Part shown: in pieces, positions 8,151 to 17,400 of the stretch
How the letters are laid out: each line of letters begins with the position of its first letter
Position numbering within the stretch: position 1 is the stretch's first letter
NCBI GenBank assembly: GCA_014238335.1
Contig: JABABI010000068.1
Span: forward strand, 1-37,915
DNA length: 37,915 nt
Direction: 5' to 3'
From: Fuerstiella sp.
Lineage (GTDB): Bacteria; Planctomycetota; Planctomycetia; Planctomycetales; Planctomycetaceae
Position numbers and translations under genes: made by a program
The notes under the pieces: model-generated
The model's input: the letters and a program-made list of their open reading frames with translations, nothing else
Databases searched by the model: none
What the model was told of the DNA's origin: nothing

Positions 8151-8606
8151 GAGCCATACCGTTTTCAAAAAAATCGCTCGACGACAACGAATGCTGAAGT
8201 CTGAGTGGCGGGGATGAAGGAAGGTGGAAAAAACAGTCTGTTGAAACGGCATCGGAATGCAGCACAGAACGTGCTATCCGTGCAACCAAACATCCACCAG
8301 CCTTGGTGATAGGTGGCAATTTATAATCACTGATGAATTAACCGACAACGGCGAAACATCGTGATGTTACAACTTCGTGAGACCTTTTTTTGATTTCGTT
8401 TTTTTGTCTCGATTGACTTGCAACCACAAGTCATAACATGTTCCGCAAATTTAGAAACACATAATCACGATGTCGACCTCGAAGAGGTCAGCTGTAGGGT
8501 GTACAAAACGGCAGTGCACCGCAGTACAACAACGCACGGTGCAATTGTGTTACTGTGTGTGCAGAACGCACGAATCTCGTGTTGCCAGCAAATAGACAGA
8601 GAGTTC
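8151..8606. other. 456-bp divergent intergenic region upstream of prlC
   Basis: This lies between two divergently oriented genes, so both promoters should be here. Visible features are two T-runs (around 8382-8408), a short hairpin GACTTG/CAAGTC (about 8415-8432), and a weak -35/-10-like pair TTGACT (8413-8418) and TAACAT (8434-8439) with a short 15-bp spacer reading toward prlC. The frame upstream of prlC is open to 8418, but its residues do not resemble the M3 family. Confidence 0.3.
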
Positions 8607-10694
8607 ATGACAAACGAAAACCCTTTGGTACGTCGCACCGGGCTGCCAGCATTCGACGCAATAAGGCCAGAACATGTGCAACCTGCTGTCACTTCAATTC
8701 TACAGCAGGCTGAGACATACCTTGCTCAGGCTGAAGCTGCGCCGCCGTCTGACTGGGATGCACTGATGTCGCCGCTCGGAAAAATCGACGTGCTGTTTGA
8801 ATACGGTTGGTCGCCCGTGAGCCATTTGCTTGGTGTCGCCAACAACGACGAACTTCGTGAAGCTCACGAAGCCATGCTGCCTGCTGTTGTGGAGTTCAGC
8901 CTGAAGAGTAAACAAAGCAGGCCGCTGTACGATAGATTCTGCGCTATCCGTGATTGCGAAAACTGGAACGATCTTGAAAACGCTCAGCGACGGATCATCA
9001 CGCAGGCGATTCTGAGCGCGGAACAGGCGGGTATTGGTCTGGATGGTAAAGTTCGCGAACGATTCAATGAAATCGCTCAGGAGCTGTCGCAGTTGGGCAG
9101 CGACTTCTCAAACAACGTGCTGGATGCAACAAAGGCCTGGCATTTGGACATATTATCGGTCGAAGACGTGAAGGGCCTGCCGGAAAGTTTCCGCAGAATG
9201 GCCGCGGCAGCATGGTCCGGCGCTGAGGAGAACAAAGACGGGAACGAAGCCACTGCAGAGGCAGGTCCGTGGCGTATACAACTGGATGCGCCAAGCTTCG
9301 GGCCGTTCATGGAGCACTGCCGCAGTCGTAAGTTACGCGAGCAGGTTTACCGGGCGTACGTATCACGTGCTTCAGACGGCGAAACTGACAACACCTCGCT
9401 GATCACGAAACTGCTGCAACTGCGCCTCGAGAAGTGCACCCTGCTTGGTTATGACAATTTCGCAGCGTTAAGCCTTTCTCGAAAGATGGCCGCCGATGTC
9501 GGTGCGGTGCAGAAAATGTTTGATAACCTGCTGGCGGCGTCGTTGAAGGCAGGACAGGCCGAGCTGGACGAGATTACAAAGCTGGCCCACGAAAACGGTC
9601 ACGACGGTGATCTGGCTCACTGGGACGTTGGCTTCTGGGCAGAACGCCTGCGGGAAGCACGGTATGCCTTTACCGATGAAGAGTTGCGGCCGTACTTTTC
9701 ACTGGAACGAGTGATGGACGGACTCTTCGAACTGTGCCACAGACTGTTTGGCATTTCCGTACGCACTGCAGATGGGAAGGGCCCCGTGTGGAATGAGGAC
9801 GTACGTTATTTTGAAATCCTCAACGAACAGGATCAGCATATTGCCGGGTTCTACCTTGACCCGTACTCACGTCCGGAAAACAAGCGCGGCGGCGCATGGA
9901 TGGACGACTGTATCGCTCGTTCCGTAACCGACGACGAGACTCGCCTGCCTGTCGCGCACCTTGTCTGCAATGGCACACCGCCAATTGGCCAGACACCATC
10001 ATTGATGACGTTTCGTGAAGTAGAAACTCTGTTTCATGAATTTGGGCACGGACTGCAGCACATGCTTACAGCTGTCAATTTCAGAGACGTGTCCGGCATC
10101 AACGGCGTCGAATGGGATGCCGTTGAACTGCCCAGCCAGTTTATGGAAAACTGGTGCTATCATCGCCCAACGCTGCTGGACATGGCGATTCATCACGAAA
10201 CGGGCGAAGTGCTTCCTGATGAACTATTCGAAAAAATCTGCAAGGCTCGCACGTACCGAGCCGCATCAGCCATGCTGCGTCAGGTGCAGTTTGGCATGAC
10301 GGACATCGAACTGCACACAACGTTTAATCCCGACGGAAGCGAATCCGTGTTCGATGTGCACCGGCGGATCGCAGAAAAGACATCCCCCCTGCCACCACTT
10401 TCCGAGAATCGATTTTTGTGCGCGTTCTCGCATGTCTTTGCCGGCGGCTACGCTGCTGGGTACTACAGCTACAAATGGGCGGAGGTACTGAGCGCCGATG
10501 CGTTCTCTGCCTTCGAAGAAGCTGGCCTTGACGACGAGTCCGCTGTCTCGGCCACAGGTCGCAGGTTTCGGGATACTGTGCTGTCCGAAGGCGGCAGTCG
10601 CCACCCCATGGATATTTACCGGGACTTTCGTGGTCGCGAACCTAACACAGATGCACTGCTGCGGCACTGTGGCCTGACAGGTATCACGTCATGA
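8607..10694 (+). CDS. prlC: M3 family zinc oligopeptidase (oligopeptidase A)
   Basis: This encodes 695 residues from ATG 8607, preceded by A-G-A-G-A-G; family similarity starts at once (N-P-L-V-R-R-T-G-L-P-A-F-D-A-I-R-P-E-H-V). The length matches oligopeptidase A (about 680). It is a cytoplasmic metallopeptidase that degrades short peptides, including cleaved signal peptides. The zinc site is H-E-F-G-H at residues 477-481 (10035-10049), with the third ligand Glu 507 in V-E-L-P-S-Q-F-M-E-N-W. The C-terminal F-A-G-G-Y-A-A-G-Y-Y-S-Y-K-W-A substrate-binding segment is intact. Its TGA overlaps the ATG of sthA (ATGA, 10691-10694), so the two are translationally coupled. Confidence 0.93.
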   Translation: MTNENPLVRRTGLPAFDAIRPEHVQPAVTSILQQAETYLAQAEAAPPSDWDALMSPLGKIDVLFEYGWSPVSHLLGVANNDELREAHEAMLPAVVEFSLKSKQSRPLYDRFCAIRDCENWNDLENAQRRIITQAILSAEQAGIGLDGKVRERFNEIAQELSQLGSDFSNNVLDATKAWHLDILSVEDVKGLPESFRRMAAAAWSGAEENKDGNEATAEAGPWRIQLDAPSFGPFMEHCRSRKLREQVYRAYVSRASDGETDNTSLITKLLQLRLEKCTLLGYDNFAALSLSRKMAADVGAVQKMFDNLLAASLKAGQAELDEITKLAHENGHDGDLAHWDVGFWAERLREARYAFTDEELRPYFSLERVMDGLFELCHRLFGISVRTADGKGPVWNEDVRYFEILNEQDQHIAGFYLDPYSRPENKRGGAWMDDCIARSVTDDETRLPVAHLVCNGTPPIGQTPSLMTFREVETLFHEFGHGLQHMLTAVNFRDVSGINGVEWDAVELPSQFMENWCYHRPTLLDMAIHHETGEVLPDELFEKICKARTYRAASAMLRQVQFGMTDIELHTTFNPDGSESVFDVHRRIAEKTSPLPPLSENRFLCAFSHVFAGGYAAGYYSYKWAEVLSADAFSAFEEAGLDDESAVSATGRRFRDTVLSEGGSRHPMDIYRDFRGREPNTDALLRHCGLTGITS

Positions 10695-12121
10695 GCGCTG
10701 AGAAGAAGGCACACTCCACGCCCGCGGCGGATGCCCAGTTCGACGTCATCGTGATCGGCACTGGCCCCGGTGGTGAAGGGGCGGCGATGGAAGCCACAAA
10801 GCAGGGCAAGTCTGTTGCGGTTGTTGAAAAACAGGCGCGTATCGGCGGCAACTGTACACACCTGGGTACGATTCCCAGCAAGTCGCTGCGAGCTGCTATT
10901 TATCGCATGATGGAGGTCAACTCAAATTCCAACTTTCGCCAGTTGGGCATTCATATCGACATCGGTTTCCGCGACCTGCGACGCAGCGCTCAATCGGTAA
11001 TTGAGCTGCAGGTGAAAATGCGACGGAGATTTTACGAACGCAACGACGTCCGCGTATATCACGGCGTCGCATCATTTCTCGATGATCAAACCGTACAGGT
11101 TGAGAATAACGACGGCAGTTTACTCGCTCTGGCGGCAAATGCATTCGTGGTTGCCACCGGCTCGCGACCCTATCGTCCCCGGGAAATCGATTTCAGCCAT
11201 CCACGAGTCTACGACAGTGACACAATTCTGGATCTGCCGGAAACGCCCGGCAGCATGACAATTTATGGGGCCGGCGTAATCGGCTGCGAATACGCATCCA
11301 TGTTTCGCAGCCTTTCCGTAAAACTGAATCTGGTCAACACACGCAGCAATCTGCTGGAGTTCCTGGACGATGAAATCTGTGACGCGCTCAGTTACCACCT
11401 GCGTGACACAGGAGTGCGCATTCGGCACAACGAAGTCTTCGATCGAATCGAAACATTTGCTGATCACGTCGTTGTCCACCTGAAGTCCGGCAAGCAATTA
11501 AAGAGCGACGTCCTGTTGTGGGCCAATGGTCGCTCAGGGAACACCGAGGAGCTGAATCTCAGCAGCGTTGGAATTACTCCCAACCACCGTGGTCAGATTG
11601 AGGTCAATGAAAACTTCCAGTCCGTCAAGCCACACATCTACGCCGTCGGCGACGTCATCGGTCCGCCCGCCCTAGCCAGCGCCGCGTACGCGCAGGGACG
11701 AATCGCCACTCGGCATCTGGGCAACGGTCATTGCAAAGAACTTCGCATGGAAGACGTTCCCACCGGCATCTACACCAGCCCCGAGATAAGTTCGCTGGGC
11801 AGGACGGAACGACAGTTGACTGAAGAATGTGTGCCGTATGAAGTGGGTCATTCCATGTTCAAGAGTCTGGCACGTGCTCAGATCATGGGGCAACCGGTCG
11901 GCATGCTGAAACTTCTGTTTCATCGGGAGACGCTCGAAATTCTCGGCATCCACTGTTTTGGTGTAAATGCATCCGAGATCATTCACATCGGCCAGGCCAT
12001 TATGGCTCAACCGGGTGAAGGCAATACGCTGCACTACTTCATGAACAGAACATTCAACTATCCGACAATGGCCGAGGCCTACCGCGTCGCTGCGTTAAAC
12101 GGATACAACCGGCTGTTCTGA
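10691..12121 (+). CDS. sthA: Soluble pyridine nucleotide transhydrogenase (Si-specific)
   Basis: This encodes 476 residues, a typical SthA length. It is a flavoprotein that moves hydride between NADPH and NAD+, balancing the two cofactor pools in the cytoplasm. The FAD Rossmann motif is V-I-G-T-G-P-G-G-E-G (residues 21-30). The segment G-G-N-C-T-H-L-G-T-I-P-S-K (C55) has only one Cys where lipoamide dehydrogenases have the C-x4-C redox pair, which separates SthA from its relatives. The second nucleotide motif is Y-G-A-G-V-I-G-C-E-Y-A-S. Y-A-V-G-D-V-I-G and the terminus N-Y-P-T-M-A-E-A-Y-R-V-A-A-L-N-G-Y-N-R-L-F are diagnostic. It is coupled to prlC by a 4-bp overlap and followed by a hairpin at 12219. 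Confidence 0.95.
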   Translation: MSAEKKAHSTPAADAQFDVIVIGTGPGGEGAAMEATKQGKSVAVVEKQARIGGNCTHLGTIPSKSLRAAIYRMMEVNSNSNFRQLGIHIDIGFRDLRRSAQSVIELQVKMRRRFYERNDVRVYHGVASFLDDQTVQVENNDGSLLALAANAFVVATGSRPYRPREIDFSHPRVYDSDTILDLPETPGSMTIYGAGVIGCEYASMFRSLSVKLNLVNTRSNLLEFLDDEICDALSYHLRDTGVRIRHNEVFDRIETFADHVVVHLKSGKQLKSDVLLWANGRSGNTEELNLSSVGITPNHRGQIEVNENFQSVKPHIYAVGDVIGPPALASAAYAQGRIATRHLGNGHCKELRMEDVPTGIYTSPEISSLGRTERQLTEECVPYEVGHSMFKSLARAQIMGQPVGMLKLLFHRETLEILGIHCFGVNASEIIHIGQAIMAQPGEGNTLHYFMNRTFNYPTMAEAYRVAALNGYNRLF

Positions 12122-12218
12122 TGCATCTGGCGGATTGCACGAAGTGTCGCACGCTGTCAGTGGAGCGGTCTGCGACAACCTGAGAAGACTGACTGCAGAT
12201 CGGGCCGCCATAAGACAA

Positions 12219-12249
12219 ACAGGCTCGCAGCGAAAGACCGCGAGCCTGT
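12219..12249. terminator. Bidirectional terminator hairpin after sthA
   Basis: A perfect 10-bp stem (12219-12228 with 12240-12249; core CAGGCTCGC/GCGAGCCTG) has an 11-nt loop and lies 98 bp beyond the sthA stop. On the minus strand it is followed by TTTGTCTTA, a modest T-tract, and sits just after the remnant ending at 12312. It can therefore serve both strands. Confidence 0.65.
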
Positions 12250-12311
12250 CATAGGTGTCGACAGCCCGGGGCAGGGAATCGGCATTCGTCCTGTTCGAAT
12301 TTGCACTTACG

Positions 12312-12581
12312 TTATGAGCTCACCGTGCCAAAGTGAATAACCGTGTGCGCCCCAGCCTGTCCCGGTGCAACCGTAATGCCATCGCGCCCGGCTCCGCCAG
12401 CATACTGTGTATAAGTTGACGGTCCGTAGAACAACACGAGGGAAACCGAAACGTATTGGCCTGTGTTGCAGTTGTAAACGGTCTCTGTAACGACGATTCC
12501 CCATTCCGAAGTAAACACGTCGCGTTGATCTTTCAGGCCCCCATTGTGAATGCCCTGAATAAAGTTATTGAATCCTTCGAT
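12312..12581 (-). pseudogene. 3' remnant of an unidentified gene with a glycine/threonine-rich C-terminus
   Basis: An open minus-strand frame of 90 codons runs from just after a TAG (12584-12582) to the stop at 12312. It reads N-N-F-I-Q-G-I-H-N-G-G-L-K-D-Q-R-D-V-F-T, then E-W-G-I-V-V-T-E-T-V-Y-N-C-N-T-G-Q-Y-V, then G-G-A-G-R-D-G-I-T-V-A-P-G-Q-A-G. The beta-rich, Gly-rich tail suggests a surface or extracellular protein end, but I recognise no family. A GTG at 12518 could start a 68-residue product, yet coding-like residues continue upstream of it, so a truncated gene is likelier. It abuts the ABC1-kinase relic. Confidence 0.4.
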
Positions 12582-12586
12582 CTATT

Positions 12587-13270
12587 TCCACATGCCGTCA
12601 TCCACCCGCCCAAGCTTGCCACAGTCGAGCGCACCCTCAACTAACCGTCAAGCACCATCAGGTTGCCCGGATGCGGGTCTAATGATAAAATCCGTCTCGA
12701 AAGACCATCTGCAGAAAGATTTCTGCACCGCGTCGGACAAACTCGGACAGGTCGAATCCAACCGCAACCTGGCCTCGCGATTGGAAAAGCTCAAACCCTG
12801 AAGCCGGTCCGTCGTCAGCACACGGCGAGAAGACTGATCCGGGTACACGGCGGGAATGCACACTCCCGGGGCGTCCGCAAAATTACCAGCAAATCGAATA
12901 AGGTCGCGCCATTCCAGGGAGAAGTCGAGGATGTTCTCCAGCGTTTTCCTGAATTCGTTGGCGATGGCCACGGGGCGATACTGCTTCAGCGGTGGCTCAT
13001 CAGGATATTCAGTGTGCTGCGTCCTTCTGGCATTTCCGAGTCCCTTTCAACATATTTTTGAGAGATCGATTGGTCGGTTCTGACGAGGAACGAATCGGCG
13101 TTCCAACGTACTGCACAACCGCGTAATCACTACAGCCATCGTAGAATTGTCTCGCACTTCTTCGAAAGATTCGAGTGCCGGAGTTCTTCGAATGGCCAGT
13201 CGACACAAAATTCCTGTTCGGCCCACTTCGATTGAAGACTCTGCTGTTTCGCCGGCGATACGCATCCACT
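12587..13270 (-). pseudogene. ABC1/UbiB-family atypical kinase, degenerate fragment
   Basis: Minus-strand frames give ordered blocks of the AarF/UbiB/ADCK family. 12995-12790: Y-R-P-V-A-I-A-N-E-F-R-K-T-L-E-N-I-L-D-F, R-F-A-G-N-F-A-D-A-P-G-V and R-R-V-L-T-T-D-R-L-Q-G-L. 12760-12680, in another frame: F-D-L-S-E-F-V-R-R-G-A-E-I-F-L-Q-M-V-F-R-D-G-F-Y-H. After a one-base loss at about 12680 comes D-P-H-P-G-N-L-M-V-L, and near 12620 L-D-C-G-K-L-G-R-V-D-D-G-M. Intact members have H-A-D-P-H-P-G-N at the nucleotide/Mg site; here the shift falls inside it. The N-terminal part above about 13000 is barely recognisable. It has at least two frameshifts and is dead. Confidence 0.75.
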
Positions 13271-13424
13271 CAGTGCTGCAAATTACGACGACCCGTTAGC
13301 TTTTCGACAGGTGGATCAGCAATCGACGCATGACGACCCCAATTTGCAGAATTCCTTCCGGCTGCTCAATGCAAACAAAACAGGCGTCACGACGAGACGC
13401 GTCATAAGAGCCTCCAAGTATGAA

Positions 13425-14414
13425 TTACCAGTGTATCTGCGTTTTCGGCAATGCAGCCTGCAGTTCTTTGACACCTGCCTGGGTGACTCGAGTCGCATTC
13501 AGATTCACCTGCGTCAGACTGCGCAGCTGAGCGACGTACTTCAGACTGGCATCAGTCACGGGCGTCCCGGAGAGGCTCAGCATTCTGAGATCCTTCAATC
13601 CAGCCAGCGATTGTACGCCGACATCCGTAATCCGAGTCAAACCTAATGTCAATGACTGTAGACGTGAGCACTGCTGAAGATGTGCGAGGCCGGAATCCGT
13701 CACCCGAGTATTGTCGACGACCAGGGCAGTCAATCGATCGTCTGCCGCCAGCATTTTCAACCCTTCGTTGGTGAGCCGCGTGTCGGCCAGGATGACAGAG
13801 TGCAGCTGCATTAAGTTTCCGAGCTCACCAAACCCTGTGCCGGTCACGCGTGTGCCTCGCAGATCAATTTGCTCCAGCTGGGGAATTTTCTCAAGGTGGC
13901 TTAGTCCGGCATCCGTGACGCGGCTTCCGCTGAGATCAATTCGTTTCAGAGCCGCCAGGGAACCAAGTTCCTGCAATGTGCGGTCAGACGACTGTGAACC
14001 ACTCAGCCCCAGAATCTGCAGCTCGGGCAGTTGCGACAGGTGGCGCAGGCCTTCGCCATTTACGAAAGTAGTACTGAGATCGAGCGCGACAAGTTTGCGG
14101 AACGAACTGAGTGCGTTCAACGAAGCATCACGAGTGGAAGTGTCACTAAGATTCAGTACTCGCAGGTTGTTCAGCGGTGCCAGCTGCCCTAGTTCCTGGT
14201 CAGTGATCTTCGTTGACGCCAGCGAAACCTGCACAACTTCATTAGTCTGAGAATCGACGGTCGCAGTGCCCCCCCAGCTCTCTATCTTCGCGACAAGAAT
14301 GGCGTGCAGGCCTTCCGTCTTTGACTGACCAGACTGTCCCTGGACGAACGGGCGGCCGATCAGCAGGACTATGACCACGAAAAGGCCTGGTAGCAGCGAG
14401 ACCCGAATTTTCAT
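13425..14414 (-). CDS. Exported leucine-rich-repeat (GALA-type) protein
   Basis: This encodes 329 residues with a signal peptide (L-L-P-G-L-F-V-V-I-V-L-L-I-G, cleavage near V-Q-G-Q-S). About ten LRR units of roughly 24 residues follow, with the consensus L-x-x-L-x-L-S-x-T-x-V-T-D-A-G-L-x-x-L. Examples are I-D-L-S-G-S-R-V-T-D-A-G-L-S-H-L and L-V-V-D-N-T-R-V-T-D-S-G-L-A-H-L. Such solenoids bind proteins; no enzyme domain is present. The ATG at 14414 overlaps the TGA of the upstream gene (ATGA, 14414-14411). Its translation is therefore coupled to ribosomes that reach the far 3' end of the UGA-interrupted gene 14411-18094, which supports expression of that 3' part. It is the last gene of the five-gene operon. 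Confidence 0.88.
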   Translation of the reverse strand: MKIRVSLLPGLFVVIVLLIGRPFVQGQSGQSKTEGLHAILVAKIESWGGTATVDSQTNEVVQVSLASTKITDQELGQLAPLNNLRVLNLSDTSTRDASLNALSSFRKLVALDLSTTFVNGEGLRHLSQLPELQILGLSGSQSSDRTLQELGSLAALKRIDLSGSRVTDAGLSHLEKIPQLEQIDLRGTRVTGTGFGELGNLMQLHSVILADTRLTNEGLKMLAADDRLTALVVDNTRVTDSGLAHLQQCSRLQSLTLGLTRITDVGVQSLAGLKDLRMLSLSGTPVTDASLKYVAQLRSLTQVNLNATRVTQAGVKELQAALPKTQIHW

Positions 14415-17400
14415 GGCACCTGCCCGGCAAGAACAGCCTGACGGTTTTTACGAGCGGCAGCATGGGAAGGCTCCAGACGCAGTGCTTCGTTCAGGTGAGA
14501 AATTGATTCACGGCGATAACCAAGCCGTGCCAGAGCGACGCCCAGCTGGTTGTGTCCGTCGGCAAACTCCGGCGCAATCTGAATCGCAGCCTGAAGGTGC
14601 TGCGCGGCCTGTTCAGTACGCTTCTGGCTTAAATACAGGACTCCCAGATTGAAGTGTGGCTGCAGCAGCTGAGCGTTCAACCGCAGGGCCAGCTGATAAT
14701 GCTGCTCTGCCTGGCCCGTCAGGCCCAGACGATTATAGGCGTTGCCCATGTTTGTCTGCGCTTCTACCCAGTCCGGCTGAATTCGGACCGCCTCACCCAG
14801 GTACCTGACCGCCGCCTGAAATTGCTCCTGCTGAAGACGGGCCTCGCCAGCTTCGAAGAACAGAGTCGCCAAACGCGAACGTTGTTCCCTGGCTGCACCG
14901 CGACGCGACATCAGGTCTGCGGCAAGTCCACCAAGGCGTAGTGCGTCTTCCTTCAGCCCCCGGCTCTGCAACTCATTCACGAGTTCCAGCAGCACGGCGT
15001 CGGTGAGGACCGTTTCGTTGAACCAGCGGCCGGCGAAGGGCAGTCCGTCCAGCTCAACGTCGTCGTCCAGTTCGTCGTCCAGACTGGCAACATCAGCCCG
15101 CAACTGTTCCACGGTGACCGGGCCGTTATATATCACAGCCAGTCGGCCGAACTGATCGATGAGAAAACTGGAAGGGAGCTGAAGGGACTCTTCCCGCAGC
15201 GAAATGAACAATTTTTGCAGGACATTCAGTTTCTCAAGCAGTCGGGAACTGGCCATACCGGACTGAAATGGAAACTGAATCTTCTCGCGAAGAAACGATT
15301 TCGCCCTTTCCTGCGCTGCCACAGGATCTTCGTCTGTGATCTCGACGTTGAGCGCGACGATATCGAAATCATCCGTACGGAACTCCGATTCCGCCTGGGC
15401 GAACTCTTTAAGTTCCGCCAGGCACGGTGCACACCAGGTTGCCCACAGATTAATCAGCACAGGCCGCTGAAAATCTTCGGGAACGGATACCGGGTCGTCA
15501 CCAAAGGCGGTGAAATTCAGTGAGGGCACGGGCACACGATCTCGCAACACGATTCGCCGCGCGCGTCCCGATTTCGCAGTCTCCAGTCGCGAGGGAGTAA
15601 GGGCGACTGAACGTTCCGGCGGCAACCACTCCGCAGCGACCCCCGAACCCTGCAGCAAGCGAAATCGACTGTCAGCTTCGCAATTCGAAAACTGCTCAAC
15701 TTCGCCGCCCGGCCATTTTACGGTCACTTGCTCAATTTTCGTTTCGTCACCCAGGCCAATGTGGATCCATTTGCTGGCCTGTGCCAGATAGCTGTCTCCC
15801 GCATGCAGCGTCCGGACGAGTTTTCCTGCACCAGTGGTCACTTCCACCCGTGCGCCAATGGCGTCTCGATTGCAGGATTCGCCAACCAGACTGAGCGCCA
15901 GGAAATGATGTGAGGCAGCTCCTTCGTTGCGTACGAGTCGCAGAGTCGGGCCGGTCCGGTTGGAGAACCACAGGTCAAGATCGCCATCCAGGTCCCAGTC
16001 GACCGGCGCCACGCAACGAGCGTCATCGAGAAAATCGAGCCCTGAGACAGCGGACACATCCGCAAACCGTGTTTTTCCGGTGTTCAAAAAACAGCAGTTG
16101 CGTTCATGCCCACTCCACGATCCTCCATTGCGAATCAGATCAAGAATCTGCCGCCAGCCATCACGGTATGCATCCACCGTCGCCTTGTCTTCACTGGATG
16201 TGGGTGAATGCGACAGGACCTGCCGCCAAAAGAAGCTTCACAAGTCTTTAGACTGATGGCCCGTCACAAACCCGTTTGCAACGACGACATCTTCCCATCC
16301 GTCATTGTTAATATCGACAAACTTCGCCCCCCAGGCCCAGCGCCCGATCGTCACTCCGGCATCGACGCTAACGTCTGCAAAGGTTCCATTGCCCAGGTTA
16401 CGAAAAAGCGAATTGCCTCGTGCGTGTCGCTGAAACTCGTTTCGCACGCGTGTATTTGCACGCTGTTGAAAAGCATCCTGGTTCGCGATGCGCAGCCCAG
16501 CGGACGAAAACATGTTGCCCACATAAAGATCCATCCAGCCGTCGCGATCATGGTCAGCCCAGGACGCCGACATCCCCGCCGCGATGTCCTCGACGCCCGC
16601 AGTTGCAGCGATGTCAACAAAATGCCCATCATCATTGCGATACAGGTTGTTACGCCCGAAGTCGTTTGCCACGTACAGATCCATGTCGCCGTCGTTGTCG
16701 AAATCCTCCCAGCTTACAGCCAGACTCCAGCGGGTGTTGTTCATGTCCAGGCCGGACTCAACGGTAACATCGGTGAAAACCCAATCACCATCGTTCCGCA
16801 ACAATGCATTCGGGCCGCCATTGTTGGCATCATGGTACGGTTCCGGCCCGGCGCTTTCGGAAGTTGAGAGAAAACGGTCTCCGTAGTTCGCAATGAACAC
16901 ATCAAGGTCACCGTCCAGATCATAGTCGGCGGCTGCCAGTGACCCAGGTTCCACAGTCTGCACAACGGCACGCTCCGTGAACTGCGCGTGCCCGTCATTC
17001 GCAAGAAAAATCACCACATCGCTCAGCACAACAACAAGGTCCTGATCTCCATCGTTGTCAATATCCAGCAGAAGTGCACCGCGTGAACGGTCCAGCCAAT
17101 CGACCGCGGCTGCGGCCGCGATGTCCCGCACTGTGCCGTCGGTATTCTGAACATACAGTCGATTCGGAAGACCGGACGGCTGACAGGCGTACAAATCGTC
17201 CAGCCCGTCACCGTTTACGTCTCCGACCGCGATTCCATGGTGCCCGTATGGATAGACGCCGTGCTGAGCCTGAATCGCGCTGCGCCAAAAATCGATGCCG
17301 GGCAACAGCTGTTCAGTAAACGATCGTTCGTTACGAAAAACTGATTCCGTGCAATCAGCAAATATCTGACCAGACGACGTGTGCCCCGTGACCTCTTCGT

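Noticed and set aside
13381..13424. Terminator after the LRR gene
   Set aside because: Only a 5-bp stem (GCGTC/GACGC) with a broken T-run was seen; too weak to report.
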